Shown piece by piece: positions 49,732 to 59,617 of a stretch of 64,000 nt of DNA. The notes beneath the pieces were generated by a model. The model was not told where the DNA came from and searched no databases. It saw only the letters and a program-made list of their open reading frames with translations. The stretch covers positions 186,001 to 250,000 of the forward strand of contig NZ_JAIUCZ020000013.1 of assembly GCF_020176955.2 (NCBI RefSeq). The letters are read 5' to 3'. Numbering within the stretch: position 1 is the stretch's first letter; every line of letters begins with the position of its first letter. Made by a program: the position numbers and the translations under genes. This DNA is from Nocardia sp. alder85J. GTDB taxonomy: Bacteria; Actinomycetota; Actinomycetes; Mycobacteriales; Mycobacteriaceae.

Positions 49732-52637
49732 CTGGTTTCCTCCTGGGTCGTCGAAGCAGGAATCCATTGCCGTTCATCGGCATTCGTGTCGGGCGCACCG
49801 GTGCGTTCGCCACGTTGGTGACCGGCCCGGAAGTCCGCCAGCATACCTCGAATCTGCTCGGGCGAGCGATCCGCGGCGGGATTCACCGGCGGTCTGGGCG
49901 TCCGCACTGTCCGGTCGGTCTGTACGGTATCGCGATTCTTCTTGGCGCGCTTGACGAGACCGTTGCGAGTTCGTTCCACGCCGCCGAGGCCGGGATCACC
50001 CGGGTGGCCGTGGGTGAGGTCGACGGCCGGCCAGGAACCGGTACGCATCGATTCGGCCTCGTGCCGCTGGGTGGCGGCGGCTTCCAGAAGATCCTTGAAC
50101 GGTCCCGCCGGCATGGTCGGGAACGGATCGGGGCGGGGGCCGCGATCCGGATGAGCGTGTCCGTTGGTCACGGGCACGGTGTCCTTCCGTGGTCGGTCCT
50201 GCGCTTCCTGGTACGACCGATCCGCCCGCGGCGGTGCATGATCCGGTACGCGGTGGATGGCCTCGTCGTGCACGGTGAATCCGGTGGCGTCGATCACCAT
50301 AGCCTCGGCGGGCACGGGCGCCGCGGCCTGGGGTTCCGGTGCCGGGGGCGGGGCCGCGGCGGCCGCCGCCTCCGGCACCGGGGATATGCCGACCGGCGGG
50401 GGCACCGACCCGCCGAGGGACACCGGGCCCAGCGCGCTCAACGGGCCCAGCGGCTTCACCGGGTCGAGCGGCGGTATGGGGCCGAGCGGAGTCATGGGGA
50501 TACCGGCGCTCATCGGAACCGGCTCGGGTGCGGGCGGTTTCGGCGTCGCCCGCACCTGTTCCGGCTTGGGCGCGGCCGGCAGCGGCGCGGCCTTGGGCGC
50601 GGCCCGTAGCTGTTCCGCCTTGGGCGCGGCCCGCAGTTGTTCCGCCTTCGGCGCCGCCGGCAGCGGCTCGGCCTTCGGCGCCGCCCGCAACTGCTCGGCC
50701 TTGGGCTTCGCCTCCGGCATCGCGGCCTGTTCGGCGAGGATCTCGGCGGGCAGCAGCATCCGGGCCACCACGCCGCTGACCGGCGACACCGTCAGCTCCA
50801 CCTCGACCTTCAGCCGCGCGGCCAGGCGGCCGACGACGTAGTGGCCGAGGTAGCGGGTCGGCGCCAGCAGGAAGTCGGTCTCGCCGCGCAGCCGGGAGTT
50901 GGCCGCGGCCAACTGCTCCGGCGGCATGCCGACGCCGTGGTCGACGACGGCGAGCATGTACTGCTTGCCGAGCCGGCGGCCGTAGATCTCCACCTCCAGA
51001 TCCGGTGGGGAGAAGGCCAGCCCGTTCTCGATGAGCTCGGCGACCATGTGCGCCAGCTCGCTGACCGCCGAGCCCGCGACCGGCACGTCGTCGACGCGGC
51101 GCAGGATCACCCGGCGGTAGTCCTCGACCTCGGACAGCGCCGCGCGGATGACGTCGGTGAGCGGAATGGCCTCGGTCCAGCGCCGGGGGCTGGCCTCGCC
51201 GACGAGCACCAGCAGGCTTTCGGCGTTGCGGCGCATGCGCGTTGCGAGATGGTCGAGCTCGAACATGTTGGCCAGCGCCTTGGGATCGAGCTCCTCCTGC
51301 TCGAACTGGCTGATCAGGCCCAGCTGCCGGCGGACCAGATTCTGGTTGCGCCGTCCCAGATTCGCCAGCGACTCCGAGGTGTTGTGCCGCAGCAGCGCCT
51401 GCTGCGAGGCGAGTTCGAAGGCGGTGGTCTGCACCCGGTCCAGCGCCTGTGCCACGGATACGATCTCGGCGCCGGCGCGGTGCTCGGTGCGGATCGGTTC
51501 CGGCGGCGCGGGTTCGGAATCGGCCTGCCAGGCGGTGATCAGCGCGGGCAGGCGGCGGCCCGCGACCTCGTCGGCCTCGGTCGCCAGCGCGGTCAGCGGC
51601 CGCGCGATCCGCCGGATGGTGGCCACGGTGATCGCGATCTGCGCCAGCAGAGCCAGCAGCGCGGCGACCAGGCAGCCGATGAGCTGGATCTCCGCCTCGT
51701 CACGCAGGTGCTCGGCGCGATCGACGGCGTCGGCGGCCACCGACCGCTGCACGTCGCGCTCGGCGTCGATCAGCCCGGTCATGTTGGCCCACCAGATGTT
51801 CGGGTCGATGGACCTGGTCAGCGGGCCGTCGGAGGAGGCGATCGCCACGCCCTCCGCGGCGGCGGCGCGGGTGGCGTTCTCGGAGCGGAACACGGTGTCC
51901 AGCTGCGTCCGCTGCGCGGAGGTGGCGTCGCGGACGAAGGCGGCCTGGGCGGCCTGCCGCAGCCCGCGGATATCGCTGAACTGGATGTACTCGTTCCCGT
52001 CGAATTCGTCCTTGACGAAGATGCCGTTGAGGAAGCCCCGGGTCTGCCCGGTGTACTCCTTCAGATCGCCGAGGGCGTAGAGCGTCTGCAGGTCGCGCCA
52101 CAGCTCGGGGTCGCGGGCCAGGTCCACGCCTGGCCGCACCCGCTGCACGGCGGTGATGGCGTCGGTGTAGAAGCGGAAGATCCGCCCGGCGTCGATGCGG
52201 TGGGTGTCGAGATCGGCGCGGGTGGCGGTGAGGCCGGCGAACTGCTGCAAGGCCGTGCGCACCTCGGCGCTGCCGGGTATGCCGCCGTCCGCGAGGGCGT
52301 GGTCCAGGGCGCGGCGGGTGGTGTCGACGGCGCCGCGCTCGGTGATCAGCTGATCGCGCATCGAGCCCTGCCCGTTCGCGACGCCGACCGACAGCCCGCG
52401 CTCGCGCTGCGCCTCGTGCACGAAATCCTGCACCGCGGACGCCAATCCGATCGCGCGCACCGTGTCTTCCGAGGCCCGGTACCGGCCGACCACGTCGTAG
52501 ACGATCACCGCCAGCAGGGCGAGTACCAGCACCACCGAGACCAACAGCATCCGGGTCAGCTGCCCTCGGATGGTGGACGCGCGCCCCCGCCGACGGTCGC
52601 CATCGCCCGGCAACAGAGGTGCTCGACGGAATTGCAC
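49728..52637 (-). CDS. CvnA-type sensor kinase-like protein (conservon)
   Basis: 969 residues. Membrane helix (about 29-49), outside nitrate/nitrite-type (NIT) sensing domain (about 60-300), second helix (about 316-338), HAMP-like linker, HATPase (about 470-640; ELIENGLAFSPPDLEV as N-box, VVDHGVGMPPEQL), then a 330-residue tail rich in Pro and Ala that contains nonapeptide repeats. No phosphorylatable His box is seen, as in other CvnA proteins, so it likely binds ATP without classical phosphotransfer. GTG 52637 follows AAGGAGAACAC. Confidence 0.92.
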   Translation of the reverse strand: MQFRRAPLLPGDGDRRRGRASTIRGQLTRMLLVSVVLVLALLAVIVYDVVGRYRASEDTVRAIGLASAVQDFVHEAQRERGLSVGVANGQGSMRDQLITERGAVDTTRRALDHALADGGIPGSAEVRTALQQFAGLTATRADLDTHRIDAGRIFRFYTDAITAVQRVRPGVDLARDPELWRDLQTLYALGDLKEYTGQTRGFLNGIFVKDEFDGNEYIQFSDIRGLRQAAQAAFVRDATSAQRTQLDTVFRSENATRAAAAEGVAIASSDGPLTRSIDPNIWWANMTGLIDAERDVQRSVAADAVDRAEHLRDEAEIQLIGCLVAALLALLAQIAITVATIRRIARPLTALATEADEVAGRRLPALITAWQADSEPAPPEPIRTEHRAGAEIVSVAQALDRVQTTAFELASQQALLRHNTSESLANLGRRNQNLVRRQLGLISQFEQEELDPKALANMFELDHLATRMRRNAESLLVLVGEASPRRWTEAIPLTDVIRAALSEVEDYRRVILRRVDDVPVAGSAVSELAHMVAELIENGLAFSPPDLEVEIYGRRLGKQYMLAVVDHGVGMPPEQLAAANSRLRGETDFLLAPTRYLGHYVVGRLAARLKVEVELTVSPVSGVVARMLLPAEILAEQAAMPEAKPKAEQLRAAPKAEPLPAAPKAEQLRAAPKAEQLRAAPKAAPLPAAPKPEQVRATPKPPAPEPVPMSAGIPMTPLGPIPPLDPVKPLGPLSALGPVSLGGSVPPPVGISPVPEAAAAAAPPPAPEPQAAAPVPAEAMVIDATGFTVHDEAIHRVPDHAPPRADRSYQEAQDRPRKDTVPVTNGHAHPDRGPRPDPFPTMPAGPFKDLLEAAATQRHEAESMRTGSWPAVDLTHGHPGDPGLGGVERTRNGLVKRAKKNRDTVQTDRTVRTPRPPVNPAADRSPEQIRGMLADFRAGHQRGERTGAPDTNADERQWIPASTTQEETR
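50530..50712 (-). repeat. 27-bp tandem repeats in cvnA (nonapeptide AEQLRAAPK)
   Basis: Six to seven in-frame units of the form AEQLRAAPK/AEPLPAAPK/PEQVRATPK in the disordered tail of the CvnA protein. Units differ at a few positions, so the array is old rather than a sequencing artefact. Confidence 0.85.
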
Positions 52638-53214
52638 GTGTTCTCCTTGTTTCCCGCTGACGCACGGCCTCCGGTCGCCCGGTCCGGAGAATCAGAAGCA
52701 ACCTGACACATGCGGGTCGAATTTGCAAGACAGGCACCTCTCGTACGCCGAAGGCCCATGTGACACACGGAACTCGACACGCCGGTGGGGCGGGGTCCGG
52801 CGCGGCGCCGACTGCCGCGCTCCCGGCGTAGTGCCCGGGGAATGCGAAACAATTGATTTTGCACGGGGGTTCGGTATCGGAAACTCCTGGCGGAGTGTGA
52901 TCCTCCCACCCGGCAACGCCGTCCGACCGATGCGCTTCCGACGTGATCGGGATCCGCCGCGCGCACATCGGCAATGGACCGCCGAGTGGATTGCGGCTAT
53001 TCCGCACATAGTGGTTCTGTTTTTCCGGCCCGTCGCATAGTTCGCGATCGCCTTCTTCGCGATTCTGTTCACCGGTTCGTCACCCGCGTGGGCTATTCGA
53101 CTTCGATGTGGGAGTGTGCCGCCGCGGTGTCGGCCGAATGACGGGATTTCCGCGGAGTCGGCGCGTTCCGCGCCCCGGTTCGGCGAGGCACGGTGTGCGG
53201 TCGCGGCGGTGGGT
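52638..53214. other. Intergenic region upstream of the conservon, no gene recognised
   Basis: About 580 bp between two minus-strand genes, with the conservon promoter at its left side. I see no RNA gene, repeat or coding frame of quality. Some AT-rich patches around 52840-52900 could be promoter elements. Confidence 0.45.
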
Positions 53215-54267
53215 TCAGCCGTGGCGCCGGCCCGGCGAGCGCAGCGGGATGCGGGCCGGGCCGGTCGACGGCCGGAAGGGGCGGGGCGTATGCGATCCGG
53301 GGTTGCGCGATTCGTAGAGACGCCGCACCACGTCCTCGATGTCGGGCTCCTCGATGGACAGATCGCGGACCTCGGCGCGCGCCGAGACGGCGGTGAGAAG
53401 CTGTGCGGCGGTGGTGGCCTGGGCGTCGAACGCCAGCCGCTGCCGGACGCCGCCGCCCTCGGTGGCCAGCAGTTGCGCGCCGGGCAGGCCGTCGAGTTCG
53501 GCGGTGGGACCGGCCAGATCGACCACCAGCACCCGGCGCACGCCGACGGTGGCGGCCAGCCCGGTCAGCGAGCCGTCGTAGACCAGCCGGCCGTGGTCGG
53601 CCACCAGCACCCGCTCGCACAGCCGCTCGATGTCGCCCATGTCGTGGGTGGTGAGCAGCAGGGTGGTGCCGCGCTGGATCCGCTCGTAGCTGAGGAACTC
53701 CCGTAGTCGTTGCTTGGACAGCACGTCCAGTCCGATGGTGGGCTCGTCCAGGATCAACAGCTCCGGTGAATGCAGCAGTGCCGCAGCGATTTCCGCGCGC
53801 ATGCGCTGCCCCAGCGAGAGCTGGCGGACGGGGGTGTCGAGGGTCTCGGCCATCTCCAGTTGCTCGACCAGTTCGTGGGTGCGCTTGCGAGCGCCGTCGG
53901 GTTCGAGCCGATGGATGGCGGCGAGGATGGTGAACGATTCGCGCAGCGGCAGATCCCACCACAGCTGCGAGCGCTGGCCGAACACCACCCCGATCCGGCC
54001 CGCCAGCTCGCGTCGCTGCCGCACCGGTTCCAGCCCGCACGTGTGCACGGTGCCGGAGGTGGGCACCAGGATGCCGGTGAGCATCTTGATGGTGGTGGAC
54101 TTGCCGGCGCCGTTGGCGCCGATGTAGCCGACGGCGGCGCCGGATTCGACGGTGAAGCTCATCCGATCCACGGCCGTGATGGTTTCACGCCGGCGCAGCC
54201 GGCGGCCCTCCTCCCTTCGACGCAACACGAATTGTCTGGTGAGTTCGTCGATCTCGATCGCGTTCAT
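53215..54267 (-). CDS. ABC transporter ATPase (ABC-2 exporter)
   Basis: 350 residues. Walker A GANGAGKSTT, signature LSLGQRMRAEIAAALLHSP, Walker B LLILDEPTIGLD, and H-loop LLTTHDMGD. The family (Wzt/NatA-like with permeases of the PF06182 type) has a C-terminal accessory domain (VGVRRVLVVDLAG onward) and here a basic Pro/Arg tail. ATG 54267 follows GGGAGG. First base pairs overlap the preceding permease stop (ATGA). Substrate unknown. Confidence 0.93.
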   Translation of the reverse strand: MNAIEIDELTRQFVLRRREEGRRLRRRETITAVDRMSFTVESGAAVGYIGANGAGKSTTIKMLTGILVPTSGTVHTCGLEPVRQRRELAGRIGVVFGQRSQLWWDLPLRESFTILAAIHRLEPDGARKRTHELVEQLEMAETLDTPVRQLSLGQRMRAEIAAALLHSPELLILDEPTIGLDVLSKQRLREFLSYERIQRGTTLLLTTHDMGDIERLCERVLVADHGRLVYDGSLTGLAATVGVRRVLVVDLAGPTAELDGLPGAQLLATEGGGVRQRLAFDAQATTAAQLLTAVSARAEVRDLSIEEPDIEDVVRRLYESRNPGSHTPRPFRPSTGPARIPLRSPGRRHG

Positions 54268-55091
54268 CCGCCGCCTCCCTGATAGTGTCGTACACCCAGC
54301 TGCCAGAACGTCAGGGCAAGAGCCCAGATCCACAGTGCAGCACCCGGAGTCGCCCACGCCAGTCCCGCGGGCAGCCAATCGGGGCCACCGTGACCCAGTA
54401 ATGCGATCGTGGGCAGGTAGGCGACGAAGGCGACCGGGACGGCGAAGCCGAACAGTACCTGTAGTGGCAGGCCGAACACCGCGGTCGGCTGCTGCGCGGC
54501 GAACGCGCCGCCGTAGGTGAAGCTGTTGGTCAGCTCGGAGCCGTCGATCAGGAAGAATTGCAGGCCCGCGGCCGCCACGAACAGGCCGGCGAAGATCGCC
54601 ACCCCGGCCGGGAGCGACAGCGCGAGCAAGGCGAATTTGGTTGTGGTCCAATGGATGTTGTTCTCCACCAGGCCGGCGGCCAGCACCGCCGCCGCGACCG
54701 CGGCCCGGGTGAGCCGGCGCAGCGAGATATCGCTGGTGATCAGTTGCAGCAGCAGCGGTTGCGGTCGCAGATGGAAGGCGTCCAGAGTGCCCAGCCGGAT
54801 GTAGGTGGGCAGGGTGTCGGTGTGGCCGACGGCGATCTGCGCGATCGCGAACGTCACGTTGCTCAACCCGAACAGCAGCAGCATGGCGTGCATGTCGAGT
54901 CCGCCGAGCACCCGGACGTTGTGGTAGATCACCCACACCTCGGCGAATTCCACGACGCCGACCAGCAGCGAGGAGAGCATGTCCGCGGCGAACGACAGCG
55001 GGTAGGCCTGCTGTGAGCGCATCCGGGAACGGAGCACCGCGCGATAGGGCGTGAACCAGTTGCCGTACGGGGCCGCCGCCGATTCAGCCAC
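54264..55091 (-). CDS. ABC-2 type permease, second subunit
   Basis: 275 residues, six membrane helices. Pattern of the PF06182-type permeases: YPLSFAADMLSSLLVGVVEF, LRPQPLLLQLITSDIS, and the C-terminal WATPGAALWIWALALTFWQL. GTG 55091 follows GGAGGTGCAGG and overlaps the first permease by 8 bp. Confidence 0.88.
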   Translation of the reverse strand: MAESAAAPYGNWFTPYRAVLRSRMRSQQAYPLSFAADMLSSLLVGVVEFAEVWVIYHNVRVLGGLDMHAMLLLFGLSNVTFAIAQIAVGHTDTLPTYIRLGTLDAFHLRPQPLLLQLITSDISLRRLTRAAVAAAVLAAGLVENNIHWTTTKFALLALSLPAGVAIFAGLFVAAAGLQFFLIDGSELTNSFTYGGAFAAQQPTAVFGLPLQVLFGFAVPVAFVAYLPTIALLGHGGPDWLPAGLAWATPGAALWIWALALTFWQLGVRHYQGGGG

Positions 55092-55896
55092 CCTGCACCT
55101 CCAGTTTGCGGCGGCCTGCGCGCAGCAGCGCACGGCCGAGGGCGAGGGCAACGATCACCCAGAATGCCTGCACGGCAAGGATTTGCACGACCTCGCCGCC
55201 GGTGGCGTGGCCGGACAGCACGTCGATCGGCCCCTGTAACTGGGAAGGGAACGGGCTGAGGTTTGCCAGTGTACGCAGCCACTCGGGGAACAGGTGCACG
55301 GGTACGAAAAGTCCGGCCAGGAAAGTCGCGACGATCTGATAGAGCAGCCGGATGCCGCGGGTCTCCACCAGCCAGAAACCGGCCAGCGCCACCGCGAACA
55401 GCAGCAGGAACGAAATAGTCACTGCCAGTACGACACTGACGGCGCCGAGTACATACGGCAACGCCTCGTGTGGTGGCTCCAATTCGAGGAACAGCATGCC
55501 CGCTGCCACGCTGGGCAGTCCTCGCAACAGCAGCGTGCATCCGGCCCGGCCGAGATCACCGGCCAGATAGCAGAATTGGATGTCGATCGGGCGCAGGAAG
55601 TCGATGGCCACATCGCCGTTACGGATGCGCTCGACCAGATCCAGCGGCGGGCCCATCACGCCGAGGGCACCCAGCAAGCCCTGCGACAGCCAGACGTACG
55701 CGCCGATCGAATCGGGGGTGTATCCGCCGAATCCGGCGGAGGTCCGGACCGCGGCCAGCATCACCGAGGCGCGGACCAGCCCGAACACCACATTGGTGAA
55801 CATGCCGGCGAACATCGCCAGCCGATAGTGCCATTGCCTGCGGAAACCTGCTTCGGCCAACCGGAAGTAGACGTCTGAGCGCGCGCGCACAATCAC
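55084..55896 (-). CDS. ABC-2 type permease, first subunit
   Basis: 270 residues, six membrane helices. Similar in layout to the second permease: FRRQWHYRLAMFAGMFTNVV, then DVAIDFLRPIDIQFCYLAGD, which is the same segment as in the partner (DAFHLRPQPLLLQL). Two different permeases and one ATPase make a heterodimeric exporter. Start GTG 55896 or GTG 55890. Confidence 0.88.
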   Translation of the reverse strand: MIVRARSDVYFRLAEAGFRRQWHYRLAMFAGMFTNVVFGLVRASVMLAAVRTSAGFGGYTPDSIGAYVWLSQGLLGALGVMGPPLDLVERIRNGDVAIDFLRPIDIQFCYLAGDLGRAGCTLLLRGLPSVAAGMLFLELEPPHEALPYVLGAVSVVLAVTISFLLLFAVALAGFWLVETRGIRLLYQIVATFLAGLFVPVHLFPEWLRTLANLSPFPSQLQGPIDVLSGHATGGEVVQILAVQAFWVIVALALGRALLRAGRRKLEVQGG

Positions 55897-56097
55897 ACCA
55901 CGCTATGGTGCTCGCCTCTCGTTCACAACCGGTTCCGCGAATCACGAATGTTCCGAAAGTGATACCGAGCGGTTGCCGGGGTGCGATCCTGGCGGTTCGC
56001 CGAAACTCTTGTGGGCATGCCCGGTTCGATGTTAGAAACAGGTACATTTCAGATTATTGGGGGCCGGGCCCCGGCTCCCGCTCGGCGAAGGGCCGCC

Positions 56098-57399
56098 ATG
56101 ACCACAGTCTTCGAAGCACTCGAATCGAACGTGCGCAGTTACTGCCGGGCGTGGCCGACGGTCTTCGACACCGCGCGCGGCGCCTGGTTGCGCGACGAGA
56201 ACGGCCGGGAATACCTGGACTTTTTCGCCGGAGCCGGTGCGCTGAACTACGGCCACAACAACCCGGTGCTGAAATCGGCCCTGCTGGAGTACCTGTCCGG
56301 CGACGGCGTCACCCACGCACTGGACATGTCCACCACCGCCAAACGCGATCTGCTGATCGCGTTGCGCGATCTGGTGCTGGCGCCGCGCGGGCTGGACTAC
56401 AAGGTGCAGTTCCCGGGACCGACCGGGGCGAACGCGGTCGAGGCGGCACTGAAGCTGGCGCGCAAGGTGACCGGCCGCACCGCGATCTGGAACTTCACCA
56501 ACTCCTTTCACGGCGTGAGCCTCGGCGCCCTGGCCGTCACCGGCAACGCCGCCAAGCGCGCCGCCGCCGGAGTGCCGCTGGCCCATGCCGTCCCGATGCC
56601 CTACGACGGCTACCTCGGCGCCGACCCCGAGGCGGGCCCGGCCTGGATGCGGAGGGTGCTCGACGACGCCGCCTCCGGTCTGGACAAACCCGCCGCGGTG
56701 ATCGTGGAGACCGTGCAGGGTGAGGGCGGGGTGAATGTGGCCAGTACGCGCTGGCTGCGGGCGCTGGCCGAATTGTGCTCGGCCCGAGGCATTCTGCTGA
56801 TCGTCGACGATGTGCAGATGGGCTGCGGACGGACCGGCCCGTTCTTCTCGTTCGAGGCGGCCGGGATCACCCCCGACATCGTGACGCTGTCCAAATCCAT
56901 CGGCGGGTACGGGCTGCCGATGGCGCTGGTGCTGCTGCGGCCGGAATGGGACCAGTGGGCGCCGGGGGAGCACAACGGTACCTTCCGTGGCAACAATCCG
57001 GCGTTCGTCACCGCGCGGGCGGCGCTCGAGCATTTCTGGACCGGCGCGGGCCTGACCGCCTCCACCCAGCGGCTGGGGGAACGGGTGCACACCGCGCTCA
57101 CCGAACTCGCCGGTCGGTACCCTGGCGTGTCGGCGCGCGGCCGCGGCCTGGTGCACGGGCTGGCCTTCGCGGATGTGTCGGTGGCGGGCAAGGTTTCCCG
57201 GCTGGCCTTCGAACGGGGGCTGCTCGTCGAGACCTCCGGCTCCGACGAAGAGGTGGTCAAACTGCTGCCGCCGCTGACCGTCACCGACGACGAACTGACC
57301 CACGGCCTGACGGTACTCACCGCGGTCGTGGACGAGATCTGCGCAGGCCGATCGGCGGTCACCGAGACCGCCGCGGCGGGGTTCACAGGTGGCAGCTAG
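56098..57399 (+). CDS. ectB: Diaminobutyrate aminotransferase (EctB-like)
   Basis: 433 residues, class III PLP aminotransferase. Motifs: YNYGHNNP-like LNYGHNNPVL, QFPGPTGANAVEAALKLARK (typical of EctB), NFTNSFHGVSLGALAVTGN, VETVQGEGGVNVAS, VDDVQMGCGRTG, and TLSKSIGGYGLPMALVL with the PLP Lys. EctB makes L-2,4-diaminobutyrate from aspartate semialdehyde for ectoine. No ectA or ectC is in the window, so it may serve another pathway that needs diaminobutyrate. ATG 56098 gives the family start. Confidence 0.88.
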   Translation: MTTVFEALESNVRSYCRAWPTVFDTARGAWLRDENGREYLDFFAGAGALNYGHNNPVLKSALLEYLSGDGVTHALDMSTTAKRDLLIALRDLVLAPRGLDYKVQFPGPTGANAVEAALKLARKVTGRTAIWNFTNSFHGVSLGALAVTGNAAKRAAAGVPLAHAVPMPYDGYLGADPEAGPAWMRRVLDDAASGLDKPAAVIVETVQGEGGVNVASTRWLRALAELCSARGILLIVDDVQMGCGRTGPFFSFEAAGITPDIVTLSKSIGGYGLPMALVLLRPEWDQWAPGEHNGTFRGNNPAFVTARAALEHFWTGAGLTASTQRLGERVHTALTELAGRYPGVSARGRGLVHGLAFADVSVAGKVSRLAFERGLLVETSGSDEEVVKLLPPLTVTDDELTHGLTVLTAVVDEICAGRSAVTETAAAGFTGGS

Positions 57400-57502
57400 G
57401 TTCGCCACAGCTGGAAGAGAAGCTGCTCGGGCACAGTCGGCAGGCCGCGGCAGTGTGCCGGGCAACCGCTTCGCATCCGGCTCGGCTGAAGGACTCGCTC
57501 TC

Positions 57503-58312
57503 ATGGCCAGATACTCCAATGGTGAATCCGTGCTCTCCCGGCTGGCTCGGTTGTTCGACGCATTCGGACCGGAAACCCGGTCGTCGACGGTGTCGGAGCT
57601 GTCCGAGCGCACCGGAATCCCGCTGCCGACGGTGTCCCGCATGGTCGCCGAGCTGGTCGAGCGCGGCTGGTTGCAGCGCGATGCGGAGCGGCGGGTGTGG
57701 ATCGGCGTGCGGATGTGGGAGATGGTCAGCCGCGCCGCGCCGATGCGGGAGCTGTCCCGGACCGCGATGCCGTTCATGACCGAACTGCACGCCCGCATCG
57801 GCCAGCACGTCCACCTCGGCGTCCGCGAGGGGCACGAGGTGCTGATCGTCGAGCAGCTCTCGGCGCCGATCGCGGTGCGCAGCCTGATCTCGACCGCGAG
57901 CCGGTTGCCGCTGCACGCCTCGGCGCCCGGTCTGGTGCTGCTCGCCCACGCATCGGCCGATGTGCAGGAATCCGTGCTGGCCGAACCGTTGCGGGGTTAC
58001 ACCCCGCACACCGTCACCGATCCGCGCGCGCTGCGGATGGTGCTGAGCCGGGTGCGCCGGGCCGGCGCGGCGTACTGCCCGGGACTGATCGATCCGATCG
58101 CCACCTCGATCGCCGTGCCGTTGCGGGCCGCCGACGGTCAGGTGATGGCGTCGTTGTCGGTGGTATTGCCGAATACCGAGGCCGCCATGGCCGTAATGCC
58201 CGCGGTGCGGGCCGCCGGGTTGCGCATCTGCCGGGCGCTGGCCGATCGCCGGGTGTCGGAACTGGCTGTGCTGACGGAGGATCCGCGCCCCCTGCGCACC
58301 GGCACATTGTGA
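57503..58312 (+). CDS. IclR-family regulator
   Basis: 269 residues. Winged helix (1-75, SSTVSELSERTGIPLPTVSR) and an IclR effector domain (HVHLGVREGHEVLIVEQLSA, LPLHASAPGLVLLAH, ATSIAVPLRAADGQ). Starts 103 bp after the aminotransferase on the same strand and lies upstream of a sugar transporter; it could regulate either. ATG with GAAGGA upstream. Confidence 0.93.
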   Translation: MARYSNGESVLSRLARLFDAFGPETRSSTVSELSERTGIPLPTVSRMVAELVERGWLQRDAERRVWIGVRMWEMVSRAAPMRELSRTAMPFMTELHARIGQHVHLGVREGHEVLIVEQLSAPIAVRSLISTASRLPLHASAPGLVLLAHASADVQESVLAEPLRGYTPHTVTDPRALRMVLSRVRRAGAAYCPGLIDPIATSIAVPLRAADGQVMASLSVVLPNTEAAMAVMPAVRAAGLRICRALADRRVSELAVLTEDPRPLRTGTL

Positions 58313-58363
58313 GCTGGACCACACTGTTGCATAATTGTGATGTCCGTTTCGGCGTCGGTCGCA

Positions 58364-58384
58364 TATGTTGTTGGCTACAACATA
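58364..58384. promoter_or_regulatory. Palindromic operator upstream of the sugar transporter
   Basis: TATGTTGT and ACAACATA around a five-base TGGCT spacer, exact in both arms, 67 bp upstream of the binding-protein start. Form and place fit a sugar repressor operator; the ROK regulator at 62070 or the IclR regulator is the likely binder. Confidence 0.65.
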
Positions 58385-58450
58385 ATGGCCGGCGTCACTC
58401 CCGTACCCGACGGGCCGGCGTTTCGGTCGCCAGTTCGAAAGGTGCATCTG

Positions 58451-59572
58451 ATGAGGACGAAAGCGCTCGGCGTCGTTGCCGTGGCCCTGGCCGGTCTGCT
58501 GACCATGACCGCGTGTGGTTCCAACTCCTCCTCCGGTAGCAGCTCCTCCAGCGGTGGTTCCGGTGGCGGTGGCGGGAACGGCACCGTCGGTGTCATCCTG
58601 CCGGAGACGGCGACCTCGGCCCGCTGGGAGGGCTTCGACCGCCCGATGCTGCAGAAGGCGTTCAAGGCACAGGGCTTCGACGCCGACATCCAGAACGCCC
58701 AGGGTGATGTGCAGAAGTTCAGCAGCCTCGCCGACGGCATGATCGCCAAGGGCGTGAAGGTCCTCGTCATCGCTTCGATCAACAGCGAGGTCGGCACCGC
58801 GGTCGCCAACAAGGCGAAGAAGGCCGGCATCCCGACCATCGACTACGACCGGCTCAACCTCGGCGGCTCCTCGGACTACTACGTGTCCTTCGACAACGTC
58901 GGCGTCGGCCAGTTGCAGGGCCAGGGCCTGGCGACCGCGCTGAAGGACAACCGCGGCGCCCAGGTGATCGAGATCGAGGGCGCGCCGACCGACAACAACG
59001 CCACCCTGTTCCACGACGGACAGGAAAAGGTGCTCAAGCCGCTCTACGATTCCGGCGCGCTGAAGCTGGTGCACAGCCAGCCGATCGACGAATGGGACAA
59101 TCAGAAGGGCGGCCAGGTCTTCGAGCAGCTGCTCACCGGTAACGGCGGCAAGGTCGACGGCGTCGTCGCCGCCAACGACGGCCTGGCCGGCGCCATCATC
59201 ACCGTGCTGAAGAAGAACGGCCTCAACGGCAAGGTGCCGGTCACCGGCCAGGACGCCACCGCCGACGGGCTCAGGGCGATCCTGCGCGGCGACCAGTACA
59301 TGACGGTGTTCAAGCCGATCCAGGACGAGGCCGACGCGGCCGCGAAACTGGCCGCCGCCCTGGTCAAGGGCGACAAGGCGGGCGCCGACGCGCTGGCCAC
59401 CGCGGTCAGCAAGGACACCAAGGGCAACCGCGACGTGAAGTCGGTGCTGCTGACCCCGCACCTGGTCACCAAGGCCGAGGTCAAACAGGTCGTCGACCAG
59501 GGCTACATCAAGGCCTCCGAGCTGTGCTCCGGGGACGTGTCCGCCGCCTGCGGTCAGCTCGGGATCTCCTGA
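58451..59572 (+). CDS. Sugar ABC transporter binding lipoprotein (XylF-like)
   Basis: 373 residues. Lipoprotein signal with lipobox MTACGS, a Ser/Gly linker, then a periplasmic-binding type I fold: VGVILPETATSARWEGFDRP, VLVIASINSEVGTA, YDRLNLGG, VVAANDGLAGAIITVL, and VTGQDATADGLRAIL. These match D-xylose-binding XylF. Exported and lipid-anchored. GAAAGG upstream of the start. Confidence 0.92.
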   Translation: MRTKALGVVAVALAGLLTMTACGSNSSSGSSSSSGGSGGGGGNGTVGVILPETATSARWEGFDRPMLQKAFKAQGFDADIQNAQGDVQKFSSLADGMIAKGVKVLVIASINSEVGTAVANKAKKAGIPTIDYDRLNLGGSSDYYVSFDNVGVGQLQGQGLATALKDNRGAQVIEIEGAPTDNNATLFHDGQEKVLKPLYDSGALKLVHSQPIDEWDNQKGGQVFEQLLTGNGGKVDGVVAANDGLAGAIITVLKKNGLNGKVPVTGQDATADGLRAILRGDQYMTVFKPIQDEADAAAKLAAALVKGDKAGADALATAVSKDTKGNRDVKSVLLTPHLVTKAEVKQVVDQGYIKASELCSGDVSAACGQLGIS

Positions 59573-59617
59573 GCCGCAACGCATCCGGCTTTCGGTATCC
59601 CGGCCTCGAGGAAGATC

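Noticed and set aside
50530..50712. CRISPR-like array
   Set aside because: The 27-bp units are in frame, have no unique spacers and encode a nonapeptide repeat. No CRISPR array or cas gene was seen anywhere in the window.
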